Shown here piece by piece: positions 53,654 to 60,976 of a DNA stretch of 64,000 bases. Under the pieces are notes generated by a model. It was given only the letters and a program-made list of their open reading frames with translations, was not told where the DNA came from and did no database searches. The DNA comes from DATHTC01 sp963746805 (lineage in GTDB: Bacteria; Actinomycetota; Thermoleophilia; Gaiellales; Gaiellaceae), in NCBI GenBank assembly GCA_963746805.1, contig CAVVCQ010000008.1:620001-684000 (forward strand), given 5' to 3'. How positions within the stretch are numbered: position 1 is the first letter of the stretch; each line of letters opens with the position of its first letter. Position numbers and translations under genes: made by a program.

Positions 53654-53683
53654 CACACGGCCGCGCCGCGCAAGACCGAGACG

Positions 53684-53851
53684 ATGGAATCGCGCGACGA
53701 CCGCGACGCGCTCGGGCAAGCGCCCGACGCGCACGTGACCTCGGAGGAACTGCAGGCTCGCAAGCGACTGTCACGCGGCTGGGCGGTCATTGCCGGGGCT
53801 GCCGTGGTGTGCGTCGCAGCCGTCCTGCTCATCGCCTGGGCCATCCAGTAG
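53684..53851 (+). CDS. Single-helix membrane microprotein
   Basis: 55 residues (MESRDDRDALGQAPDAHVTS then a helix WAVIAGAAVVCVAAVLLIAWA near the C-terminus). An acidic cytosolic tail and one transmembrane segment. No known family. It has no strong Shine-Dalgarno, but the composition of charged tail plus single helix makes it plausible. Not tied to any operon by overlap. Confidence 0.5.
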   Translation: MESRDDRDALGQAPDAHVTSEELQARKRLSRGWAVIAGAAVVCVAAVLLIAWAIQ

Positions 53852-53901
53852 TGGGGGCCGGTGGGTGGGGCAGCGACGCCTCCACCCACCGACGTTCGAG
53901 C

Positions 53902-54036
53902 TCACGCGCCGTGCCGGGCGCGGAGAGCCTCGCGGGCGCTCGCGCGGGACACGAGCGAGATCTGCTTCGCGGGGCGGGGCGCCAGGGGCGGCACCACGCG
54001 GCGCGAATCGGCCAGATGCGCGGCTGAGTCCAGCAT
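53902..54036 (-). CDS. Microprotein with very strong ribosome site
   Basis: 44 residues (MLDSAAHLADSRRVVPPLAP ... REALRARHGA). No domain recognised; no transmembrane helix; net basic. Support comes from the perfect AGGAGGTG five bases ahead of the ATG and from its position in a set of three small minus-strand genes. Confidence 0.55.
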   Translation of the reverse strand: MLDSAAHLADSRRVVPPLAPRPAKQISLVSRASAREALRARHGA

Positions 54037-54092
54037 CGCACCTCCTCTCGGTCTCGTCGGGTCATCAACCGGCTTCGCGCCGGCGACGAGCC

Positions 54093-54227
54093 CTACGCCG
54101 GGGAGACGAGGGGGCGCCGCTGACGCGAACCCGTGGTCGCCCACCGCATCCCCTCGACCGTCCACCCGAGCAGGGCGAGGATGAGGAGTGCGAAGGCGAT
54201 GATGAAAATCCAGAAGCGTCTCTTCAT
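54093..54227 (-). CDS. Single-helix membrane microprotein
   Basis: 44 residues. A hydrophobic helix FWIFIIAFALLILALLGW follows MKRR, then a basic tail. GGAGA lies seven bases before the ATG. Such short proteins often anchor to or modulate a membrane partner; the partner is unknown. Confidence 0.6.
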   Translation of the reverse strand: MKRRFWIFIIAFALLILALLGWTVEGMRWATTGSRQRRPLVSPA

Positions 54228-54319
54228 GGGAATCTCCGGGTTCGGTCGTTCGGACAGCCCGAAACCTACGGCGCGCCGGCTCGGCGGGAATCGGCCCGCG
54301 AGCCGATTCCGTGTCCTCC

Positions 54320-54424
54320 TCAGGGATGACCCGCCGAGAACCGGCGGAGGAAGGAGACGAGCCGCCCCCACAGCGACTCCGGCCGCTCGAGCCGGGACCT
54401 TGGATCACCGGCGAGCCCCGCCAT
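54320..54424 (-). CDS. Microprotein with very strong ribosome site
   Basis: 34 residues (MAGLAGDPRSRLERPESLWG, then RLVSFLRRFSAGHP). The C-terminal half could be a short amphipathic basic helix (WGRLVSFLRRF). The leader GGAGGAGGAGGAG precedes the ATG. First of three tandem minus-strand microproteins. Confidence 0.55.
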   Translation of the reverse strand: MAGLAGDPRSRLERPESLWGRLVSFLRRFSAGHP

Positions 54425-54522
54425 GGTCTCCTCCTCCTCCGTCTGCCGTCACGCACATGACGCCCCAGGACGGCAGGATCTTCCCCACGCTCATTCGCCC
54501 CATCCCGGATGCCCAGGAGCCG

Positions 54523-54588
54523 TCGTCGCCGTGCTCCCAGGCGCTGCGGTAGCGCTCGAGCCAGGCCTCGACGTCGGGCGCTCTCAGC
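54523..54588 (-). pseudogene. Fragment duplicate of the SnoaL-like gene
   Basis: Bases 54525-54571 match 54925-54971 with about five mismatches in 47, at an offset of exactly 400 bases. The fragment reads DVEAWLERYRSAWEHGDDG, corresponding to AIEAWLERFRLAWEHGDAG of the intact gene, but then leaves the family. It lies directly after the stop of that gene. A truncated tandem repeat is the simplest reading. Confidence 0.6.
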
Positions 54589-55011
54589 CTAGAGCTCCCA
54601 GCCGTCGGGGACGTCGTGCACGCCCGGGTGCATCTCGCCGTAGCGGCGGAGCTCCGAGACCCGCCCGTCGTCTGCGAAGCGGGCGAAGAGCGAGCCGGCC
54701 ATCGTCACGTCGTGCGTGCCGTCGGTCGCGTTCAGCCACCACTCGACGGTCGCGCGGTCGCCGTCGATCACGGCGCGGCCGAGGCGGATCTCCGCGTCGC
54801 CGAGGATCGCGCCCTGGCGTCGCAGGTGGAGGCGGATCTCGTCGTGGCCGCACATCGGCGCCCGCAGCGGGTGGTGCCGCAGGACGGCGTCCTCGGTGAA
54901 CGACCACTCGATCCAGTCGCCGGCGTCGCCGTGCTCCCAGGCAAGCCGGAAGCGCTCGAGCCAGGCCTCGATCGCGGCGTGACGGATCGGTTTCGCGGCG
55001 ACGGTCGTCAT
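54589..55011 (-). CDS. SnoaL-like (NTF2-fold) protein
   Basis: 140 residues with an NTF2/SnoaL fold: IEAWLERFRLAWEHGDAGDWIEWSFTEDAVLRHHPLR at the start, DEIRLHL, and the strand set TVEWWLNATDGTHDVTMAGSLFARFADDGRVSELRRYGEM. Members are small-molecule isomerases, cyclases or ligand sinks; no catalytic set can be assigned here. A partial copy of its first third follows the gene. Confidence 0.82.
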   Translation of the reverse strand: MTTVAAKPIRHAAIEAWLERFRLAWEHGDAGDWIEWSFTEDAVLRHHPLRAPMCGHDEIRLHLRRQGAILGDAEIRLGRAVIDGDRATVEWWLNATDGTHDVTMAGSLFARFADDGRVSELRRYGEMHPGVHDVPDGWEL

Positions 55012-55121
55012 GTCCCAAGTTGTGCCAGCCGCGGGAGCACGGGTCGAGGTGGGGCACCGGCCATGGCTGGTGCGGCCTGCCCCACCCGCTAGCGTGCCCG
55101 GCGACGCGACGAAAGGACGCC

Positions 55122-55445
55122 ATGCTGACGATCACGAACGAGGCCGCCGACGCGATCCGCGAGATCGTCGGGGCCAACGACATGCCCCAGGGCTCGGGCC
55201 TCCGCATCACCGCCGAGGAGGACGGCGACGAGGTCTCGATCGACCTGGACTTCGCCGAGCAGCCGGAGACCGACGACGACGTGGTCGAGAGCGACGGCGC
55301 GCGCGTCTTCCTCGACGGGACCGCGTCCGAGGTGCTGACGGACGTCGAGCTCACGGTCACTCCGCACGGCGACCACGTGCACTTCGAGTTCAGCGAGCGC
55401 GACGACTCGGGCTCACGCAGCTCGGACTCGAGAGCGGCCGAGTAA
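55122..55445 (+). CDS. HesB/IscA-like protein lacking cysteines
   Basis: 107 residues with the HesB-like fold: MLTITNEAADAIREIV, SGLRITAEEDGDEVSIDLDFAEQPETDDDVV and ARVFLDGTASEVLTDVELTV. The fold is that of A-type Fe-S carriers but the sequence contains no cysteine at all, so it cannot hold a cluster in the usual manner. AAAGGACG precedes the ATG. It has a low-complexity Ser/Arg tail of about 15 residues. Role unknown. Confidence 0.78.
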   Translation: MLTITNEAADAIREIVGANDMPQGSGLRITAEEDGDEVSIDLDFAEQPETDDDVVESDGARVFLDGTASEVLTDVELTVTPHGDHVHFEFSERDDSGSRSSDSRAAE

Positions 55446-55478
55446 CAGGCTGTTGCTTCGTCGTTCTCGGCGGGCATC

Positions 55479-55979
55479 GTGACGGGGCGGATCGAGACCG
55501 AGCGGCTCGTGCTCGAGCCGCTCGAGCCGGGGCACGCCGAGGAGATGGTCGCCGTCCTCGCCGACCCCGAGCTGTACCGGCACACCGGCGGGCAGCCGCC
55601 CTCGGTCGCCGAGCTCCGGCGCCGGTACGAGCTCCAGGCGCGCGGCCGCTCCGGCGACGGGTCGGCGCTGTGGCTCAACTGGATCATGCGCGAGCAGAGC
55701 ACGGGCGCCGCCGTCGGCTTCGTCCAGGCCACCGTCGGCGTCGCGTCGCGCACCGCGGACGTGGCGTGGCTCGTCGGCATCGCATTCCAGGGCCGTGGCT
55801 ATGCGCGCGAGGCCGCCGGGGCGATGGTCGGCCGGCTGCGCGAGGACGGCGTCGCACGCGTGACCGCCCACATCCACCCGGACAACGCCGCGTCGGAGGG
55901 CGTGGCGCGCTCGCTCGGCCTCGCCCCCACGACCACGGTCGTCGACGGCGAGGTGCGCTGGGAGAGGGCGGCGCGCTAG
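55479..55979 (+). CDS. GNAT N-acetyltransferase (RimJ/RimL type)
   Basis: 166 residues. TERLVLEPLEPGHAEEMVAVLADPELYRHTGG is the typical start of RimJ-like GNATs; VAWLVGIAFQGRGYAREAAGAMV is the acetyl-CoA loop, and VTAHIHPDNAASEGVARSLGL the final strand-helix. Acceptor unknown. GTG start. Its stop shares CTAG with the convergent methyltransferase. Confidence 0.87.
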   Translation: MTGRIETERLVLEPLEPGHAEEMVAVLADPELYRHTGGQPPSVAELRRRYELQARGRSGDGSALWLNWIMREQSTGAAVGFVQATVGVASRTADVAWLVGIAFQGRGYAREAAGAMVGRLREDGVARVTAHIHPDNAASEGVARSLGLAPTTTVVDGEVRWERAAR

Positions 55980-56743
55980 CGCGCCCCGACCACGCCACGC
56001 GCGGCCCAGGCCGCGACGGAGAGCACGAACGGCGCGTCCGGCAGCTGTTCCCGGCACCGCTCGCGGAGCGCGGCCAGGTCCGGCTCGGCGAGCGACCGCG
56101 CGTACGCGCCCGCCGGGCCGACGCCCAACGTGAACGGCTCCCACCACTCCTCGAAGCTCCCGTGCTCGACCGCCACCGACAGCTCGCCCTCCTCCACCTC
56201 GTCGACGCCCGCCTCCTCGAAGAGCTCCCGGAGGTGGCCCGCGCGCGCGCCGGGAAGGCGAGACTCGTCCTCGACACCGGGGTCCAGCTCGCGGGCGGCG
56301 CGCCAGAACGGCGACAGCGGCGCCCGGTTCCCTGCGAGATCCCAGACGCAGGCGGCGACGACGCCGTCGAGCCGGGTCACGCGCGCCATCTCGGTCAGGC
56401 CCGCGACCGGATCCGGCATGAAGTGCACGACGAGCTGCGCAAGCGCCGCGTCGAAGCCGCCGTCCGGGAACGGGAGCTCGTCCGCAGCGGCTAGGTGCAC
56501 GTCGACGCCGGGATAGCGCGCGCGGGCAGCCGCGACGAACGGCTCGGAGGGATCGACGGCGGCGACGGCATCGGTGCCGAACCGGCGGACGAGCTCGCCC
56601 GTCAGCGCACCCGGCCCGGAGCCGACGTCGAGCACCGTCCCCTCGTCGCCGATACCGGCGAAGTCCGCCAGCTCCGGGGCGAGCGGCGTCGAGTACCGCC
56701 CCATGAAGCGGTCGTAGGAATCGGCTGCGACGTCGAAGCTCAC
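55976..56743 (-). CDS. Class I SAM-dependent methyltransferase
   Basis: 255 residues. Motif I VLDVGSGPGALTGELVRRFG, the acidic VAAVDPSEPF and LPFPDGGFDAALAQLVVHFMPDP are those of UbiE/methyltransferase-11 type enzymes. The start MSFDVAADSYDRFMGRYS is common in actinobacterial members. Substrate unknown. GTG start at 56743. Confidence 0.88.
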   Translation of the reverse strand: MSFDVAADSYDRFMGRYSTPLAPELADFAGIGDEGTVLDVGSGPGALTGELVRRFGTDAVAAVDPSEPFVAAARARYPGVDVHLAAADELPFPDGGFDAALAQLVVHFMPDPVAGLTEMARVTRLDGVVAACVWDLAGNRAPLSPFWRAARELDPGVEDESRLPGARAGHLRELFEEAGVDEVEEGELSVAVEHGSFEEWWEPFTLGVGPAGAYARSLAEPDLAALRERCREQLPDAPFVLSVAAWAARGVVGAR

Positions 56744-56787
56744 GGCTCTCGCGCGTGACCCTAACGACGCGTGACTAGGCTCGCGCG

Positions 56788-57326
56788 ATGGTCCCGGAAG
56801 CGCCGCTCGAGGAGACCGATGGCGGGCTCGTCCCGGCCGGCGAGGGCTGGTTCGTCCTCAACGCCCGGGAGGCCCGCTCGCGCGAGCGGCCGCAACGCGG
56901 CCTCGCGGTGCCGTTCGAGGGGACGCCGGAGTTCCCGCAGGTCGGGATCCGGCTCTACGTCCTCGGCCCCGGCGAGCCGATGGGCATGTACCACTGGGAG
57001 GCCAACCAGGAGGACTTCCTGGTGCTCTCCGGGGAGGCGCTGTTGCTCGTCGAGGGCGTGGAGCGCCCGCTCCGGCAGTGGGACTTCGGCACTGCCCGCC
57101 GGACACCGACCACATCATCATCGGGGCCGGCAGCGGCCCGTGCGTCGTGATCGCGGTCGGCGCGCGCGAGCACGGCGACGACGAGTCCTGGGGCGGGTAT
57201 TCCGTCGACGAGACGGCCGCGCGGCACGGCGTCTCGGTCGAGCGCGAGACGAGCGACGCCGAGGAGGCGTACGCGCGCTTCCCCGACGTCGCGTGGACGC
57301 GCTACCGCGACGGCTGGCTCGACTAG
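56788..57326 (+). CDS. Cupin-domain protein (frame broken)
   Basis: About 179 residues if a one-base loss near 57092 is bridged (LRQWDF to HCPPDTDHIIIGAG). Cupin motif 1 is MYHWEANQEDFLVLSGEALLLVEG and motif 2 the HCPPDTDHII region; the tail (REHGDDESWGGYSVDETAARHGVSV) is conserved in cupins of this type. Metal binding expected; the reaction is unknown. The stop shares CTAG with the VOC gene. Confidence 0.8.
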
Positions 57327-57754
57327 CCCGGGTCGACGAGCGTCCCGCCCCACTCCTCCGGCGCGACGTCGGCGAGCGTCTCGGAGAACGTCCAGTGGTG
57401 GCCCATCGGGTCCTCCGCTTCGTACTGCCGCTCGCCGTACTCGAAGTCCGTCGGCTCCATCGCGATCCGGGCGCCGTGGGCCCGGGCGCGCTCGCAGTGC
57501 GCACGGGCGTCGTCGACCCGCACCATCACGCGGTGCGTCGCCTCACCCGGCCGGGGCGGGATCTGCTCGCGGCGGACGTCGGCGACGATGACCGCGCCGT
57601 CGCCGACGCGGAGCTGCGAGCGGTGGGCCTCGCCGATCCGGACGCGCTCCTCGAACCCGAACGCCTCGCCGAGCCAGCGAACCGCTTCGCGGACGTCGGG
57701 GTAGACCAGTACGGGGATCACGGTCGCCGACGGGATCGAGCGGTTGGGCTTCAT
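57323..57754 (-). CDS. VOC-superfamily (glyoxalase-like) protein
   Basis: 143 residues. Two beta-alpha-beta-beta-beta units: PVLVYPDVREAVRWLGEAFGF, VMVRVDDARAHCERARAHGARI and YGERQYEAEDPMGHHWTFSE. Bleomycin-resistance/glyoxalase-type fold, probably metal-binding; relatives act in resistance or in small-molecule isomerisation. Substrate unknown. Confidence 0.87.
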   Translation of the reverse strand: MKPNRSIPSATVIPVLVYPDVREAVRWLGEAFGFEERVRIGEAHRSQLRVGDGAVIVADVRREQIPPRPGEATHRVMVRVDDARAHCERARAHGARIAMEPTDFEYGERQYEAEDPMGHHWTFSETLADVAPEEWGGTLVDPG

Positions 57755-57783
57755 GCGGCGACGGTACCGCTAGGCTCCCGCGC

Positions 57784-58704
57784 ATGGAGCTGCGGTCGGT
57801 ACGCGTCGCCGCGATCCAGGCGACGCCCGTGATCCTCGACGCGGATGCGACCGTCGAGAAGGCGGTCTCACTCCTCCACGAGGCGGCGGACGGCGGCGCC
57901 GAGCTCGCGGTCCTGCCCGAGACGTTCGTCCCGCTCTACCCGTCGAACGCCTGGGCGCGCGGCGCGTCGTCCTTCGGCGGCTGGGACGAGTTCTGGGAGC
58001 GGCTCTGGGAGAACAGCGTCGACGTGCCGGGCCCGCTCGTCGACCGCCTCGCCGACGTCTGCGGCGAGCGCGACCTCCACGTCGTCGTCGGCGTCAACGA
58101 ACGCGAGCGCGACCGCCCCGGCTCGCTCTACAACACGATGCTGACGATCGGCCCGACGGGGCTTCTCGCGAAGCACCGGAAGCTGATGCCGACGCAGCAC
58201 GAGCGCCTCTTCCACGGCGTCGGCGCCGGCGACGACCTGGCCGTCACCGAGACGCCCGTCGGCCGGATCGGCGGCCTGATCTGCTGGGAGAACCGCATGC
58301 CGCTCGCACGCTGGCGGGTCTACCAGGGCGGGCCCCAGCTCTGGGTCGCGCCGACGGCCGACGACTCCGACGGCTGGCTCGCGAGCATGCGTCACATCGC
58401 GATCGAGTCCGGCGCCTACGTCATCTCGGTGCCGCAGTACATCCCGGCCGCGGCCTTCCCGGACGACTTCCCGGTGCCGCTGCCCGAGGACCGGGAGGTC
58501 TTCGGGCGCGGCGGCGCGGCCGTGTGCGAGCCGTCCGCCGGCGAGATCGTCGCGGGGCCGCTCTACGACCGGGAGGGGATCGTCTTCGCCGACTGCGACC
58601 TGCGGCGCGGCTTCCACGCGAAGCGGTGGTTCGACGTCGTCGGGCACTACGGCCGGACGGACGTCCTGACCGCGGAGGCCGAAGGGACGCCCTCCTGGGC
58701 CTGA
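57784..58704 (+). CDS. Nitrilase (C-N hydrolase) family enzyme
   Basis: 306 residues. Catalytic triad Glu46 (LPETF), Lys133 (KHRKLMPT) and Cys167 (LICWENRMPL). The YPSNAWARGA and NPGG-like insert match aliphatic or aromatic nitrilases that convert nitriles to acids, rather than amidases. ATG start. The last bases overlap the start of the downstream reductase. Confidence 0.9.
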   Translation: MELRSVRVAAIQATPVILDADATVEKAVSLLHEAADGGAELAVLPETFVPLYPSNAWARGASSFGGWDEFWERLWENSVDVPGPLVDRLADVCGERDLHVVVGVNERERDRPGSLYNTMLTIGPTGLLAKHRKLMPTQHERLFHGVGAGDDLAVTETPVGRIGGLICWENRMPLARWRVYQGGPQLWVAPTADDSDGWLASMRHIAIESGAYVISVPQYIPAAAFPDDFPVPLPEDREVFGRGGAAVCEPSAGEIVAGPLYDREGIVFADCDLRRGFHAKRWFDVVGHYGRTDVLTAEAEGTPSWA

Positions 58705-59228
58705 CCCAGTACTACACCGCGACGACGCTCGACGGCTTCATCGCGGACGAGCAGGACTCCCTCGACTGGCTGTTCACCCGCGCCCGCGACGAGGACGGGC
58801 CGCTCGCCTACGAGCGGTTCTACGAGGGCGTCGGCGCCGTCGCGATGGGCTCGACCACGTACGAGTGGATCCTCGACCACTCGTCGGAGTGGCCGTACGC
58901 GAACGTGCCGAGCTGGGTGTTCTCGTCCCGCGAGCTGCGGGAGGTGCCCGGCGCGGACATCCGCTTCGTGCGCGGGGACGTCGCGCCGGTGCACGCCGAG
59001 ATGACGGCGGCCGCGGGCGACCGGAACGTCTGGCTCGTGGGCGGCGGCCCTCTCGTCGCGCAGTTCGCCGAGACCGGGCTCCTCGACGAGGTGCTCGTGA
59101 CGATCGCGCCTGTGGCCATCGGTGCGGGCCGACCGCTCCTCCCTGCGCGCGTGGAGCTGGCTCTCGAGGAGACGGGGCGGAACGGCGACTTCGTTGCGGC
59201 GCGGTACTCGGTCGTGCGGGAGGGTTAG
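58701..59228 (+). CDS. RibD-C / dihydrofolate-reductase-like protein
   Basis: About 175 residues. QYYTATTLDGFIADEQDSLDWLF, AVAMGSTTYEWIL and VWLVGGGPLVAQFAETGLLDEVLVTIAPVAIG are conserved in RibD-C/DHFR-fold reductases. No ATG, GTG or TTG gives a natural N-terminus: the first sensible codon is CTG at 58701, overlapping the nitrilase stop (CTGA) just as other pairs here overlap by ATGA or GTGA. Start assignment is therefore uncertain. NADPH-dependent; substrate unknown. Confidence 0.75.
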   Translation: MTQYYTATTLDGFIADEQDSLDWLFTRARDEDGPLAYERFYEGVGAVAMGSTTYEWILDHSSEWPYANVPSWVFSSRELREVPGADIRFVRGDVAPVHAEMTAAAGDRNVWLVGGGPLVAQFAETGLLDEVLVTIAPVAIGAGRPLLPARVELALEETGRNGDFVAARYSVVREG

Positions 59229-59641
59229 ACGCTCGCGCGGCGGCGCGGGTGCGCATGCCAGAGCCGGCTGAGCAGGACGGTCGGGACGAGCCAGACCGCG
59301 ACGAACACGGCGAGAACGGCGGCCGACGCGGCTCCGAAGAGCAGCGTGAGCCCGAGGACGAACAGCAGCATCAGGCTGAACAGCAGGTAGGCGCCGGTGA
59401 CGACGACGAGCAGCGCGCCGCGGATCGCGACCCGGGCCGCCGAGCGGATCGGCGCCGCGATGTCGTCGACGTCCGGGAGCACGGGCAGGCCGGAGAGCGC
59501 GCTGCGGAGCTCCGCCTGCGACCTCGCCGCGAGCACCCTCCCGGCGCGGTCGGTGAACTCCTCCAGCGTCAGCCGACCGCGGACGTAGTGCTCGCGCAGC
59601 GCAACCTCGACGCGTTCGCGATCCGAGTCGGCAGCCAGCAT
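59225..59641 (-). CDS. DUF1707-domain membrane protein
   Basis: 138 residues. The N-terminal DUF1707 motif (DSDRERVEVALREHYVRGRLTLEEFTDRAGRVLAARSQAELRSALSGLP) is typical of actinobacteria; two helices follow (about 67-115). Function unknown; members often sit beside envelope or stress genes. Stop overlaps the convergent gene through TTAG. Confidence 0.85.
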   Translation of the reverse strand: MLAADSDRERVEVALREHYVRGRLTLEEFTDRAGRVLAARSQAELRSALSGLPVLPDVDDIAAPIRSAARVAIRGALLVVVTGAYLLFSLMLLFVLGLTLLFGAASAAVLAVFVAVWLVPTVLLSRLWHAHPRRRASV

Positions 59642-59728
59642 GAGCCCATGCTAGCTCCGCCCTCCTCCTGGGTAACGTCGGCTCGGTTGCAATTCACGCA
59701 CCGACCCCACGACAGCCAGGAGCTGCCC

Positions 59729-60367
59729 ATGAGCGGATACACGATCGCCCACCTCGAAGAGATCGACGAGATCAGCGACGGCCGCGAGCCGATGCGGCCC
59801 GTCCGGCACCACTTCGGCATCACGTCCTTCGGCGTCAACGCCTGGACGGGCCACGAGGCCGGCGACCGGATCATCAACGAGCACGACGAGGAGAACGAGC
59901 ACGAGGAGCTCTACTTCGTGGCCGCGGGCCGCGCCGTCTTCGAGCTGGCGGGCGAGCGGAGGGACGCGCCTGCGGGCACGTTCGTCTTCGTCGAGCGCGG
60001 CGTGATGCGCACCGCGTTCGCCGAGGAGCCGGGGACGACGCTCCTCGTCATGGGCGGGGCGCCCGGCGAGGCGTACGTGCCGGACGGCTGGGAGCTCTGG
60101 TCCGAGCTGCGCCCGCTCTTCGACGCTGGCGACTACGAAGCCGTCGCCGAGCGCGGCAAAGAGCTGGTCGCGCAGAACCCGCAGCGGTACCCGACGCTGC
60201 TCTACAACGTCGCCTGCGCCGAGGCGCTCACCGGTCGCAAGGAGGACGCGATCGAGCACCTACGCCGGTCGATCGCGCTCGACGAGCGCGGCCGCGAGTA
60301 CGCGAAGGGCGACTCCGACTTCGACTCGCTCCGAGACGAGCCCGCCTTCAAGGAGCTCGTCGGCTAG
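59729..60367 (+). CDS. Cupin with C-terminal TPR-like tail
   Basis: 212 residues: a cupin domain (about 25-115, with EHDEENEHEELYFVAAGRAVFEL and the turn ERGVMRTAF) followed by a helical tail (about 128-212): YPTLLYNVACAEALTGRKEDAIEHLRRSIAL then DSDFDSLRDEPAFKELVG. The tail is found again in the GFA protein at 60977. AGGAG precedes the ATG. Function unknown; a sensor or assembly role fits the modular form. Confidence 0.8.
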   Translation: MSGYTIAHLEEIDEISDGREPMRPVRHHFGITSFGVNAWTGHEAGDRIINEHDEENEHEELYFVAAGRAVFELAGERRDAPAGTFVFVERGVMRTAFAEEPGTTLLVMGGAPGEAYVPDGWELWSELRPLFDAGDYEAVAERGKELVAQNPQRYPTLLYNVACAEALTGRKEDAIEHLRRSIALDERGREYAKGDSDFDSLRDEPAFKELVG

Positions 60368-60972
60368 GCGAGCGCGCGCTCGAGGGCGGAGCGGTCGGTC
60401 GGCGCGCCATGCGTCGGCAGCACGAGCTCGACCGGGAGGTCGAGCAGCGGCTGCAGCGACGCGATGATCTCGTCCGGCGGGACGCCCCGCGCGGCGATGG
60501 CGCCGCGACTCGCCCAGTCGCGCGGGAACTCGAGGCCGCCTCCGCGGTCGATCAGCGTGTCGCCGACGACGAGCGCACGGTGGCTCTCGACCCAGAGCGC
60601 GAGGTCGTTCGGCTCCATCCCCGGAAACGCCTCGACGCCGACGGGCAGTTTGTCACCGGCGGCGAGCACCTGCCCCGGAACGAGGGCCTCGTCCCCCTCG
60701 TCCGGCGGCGGCACGTGGATCGGCGCGTCGAGCCGCTCCGAGAGGGCGACGGCGTCGCGGCGATGCCAGGGGCAGGTGAGCACGATCGCGGTCTCGCGGT
60801 CGGCCGCGAGTGCCTCGAGCTCGGCGGGGACGGCGAGCGGGTCGAGGAACAGGAGCCGGCGCCCGTCGTCGATCGCGTACGACGAGACCTCGGGCCCCCA
60901 GCCGCCTGCCTCCTCGGTCCAGTCCGGATGTCGGGCCTCCCAGTGCCAGACGCCGGTCGCGACCTCGCGCAT
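60364..60972 (-). CDS. Metallo-beta-lactamase-fold hydrolase
   Basis: 202 residues. The fold is seen in VTCPWHRRDAVALSERL, the later AFPGMEPNDLALWVESHRALVVGDTLID and ELVLPTHGAPTD. The usual HxHxDH metal motif is replaced by CPWHRRDA, so one or more metal ligands are missing and activity is doubtful or altered. It overlaps the convergent cupin-TPR stop by CTAG and follows the GFA gene by four bases on the same strand. Confidence 0.72.
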   Translation of the reverse strand: MREVATGVWHWEARHPDWTEEAGGWGPEVSSYAIDDGRRLLFLDPLAVPAELEALAADRETAIVLTCPWHRRDAVALSERLDAPIHVPPPDEGDEALVPGQVLAAGDKLPVGVEAFPGMEPNDLALWVESHRALVVGDTLIDRGGGLEFPRDWASRGAIAARGVPPDEIIASLQPLLDLPVELVLPTHGAPTDRSALERALA

Positions 60973-60976
60973 CGGG

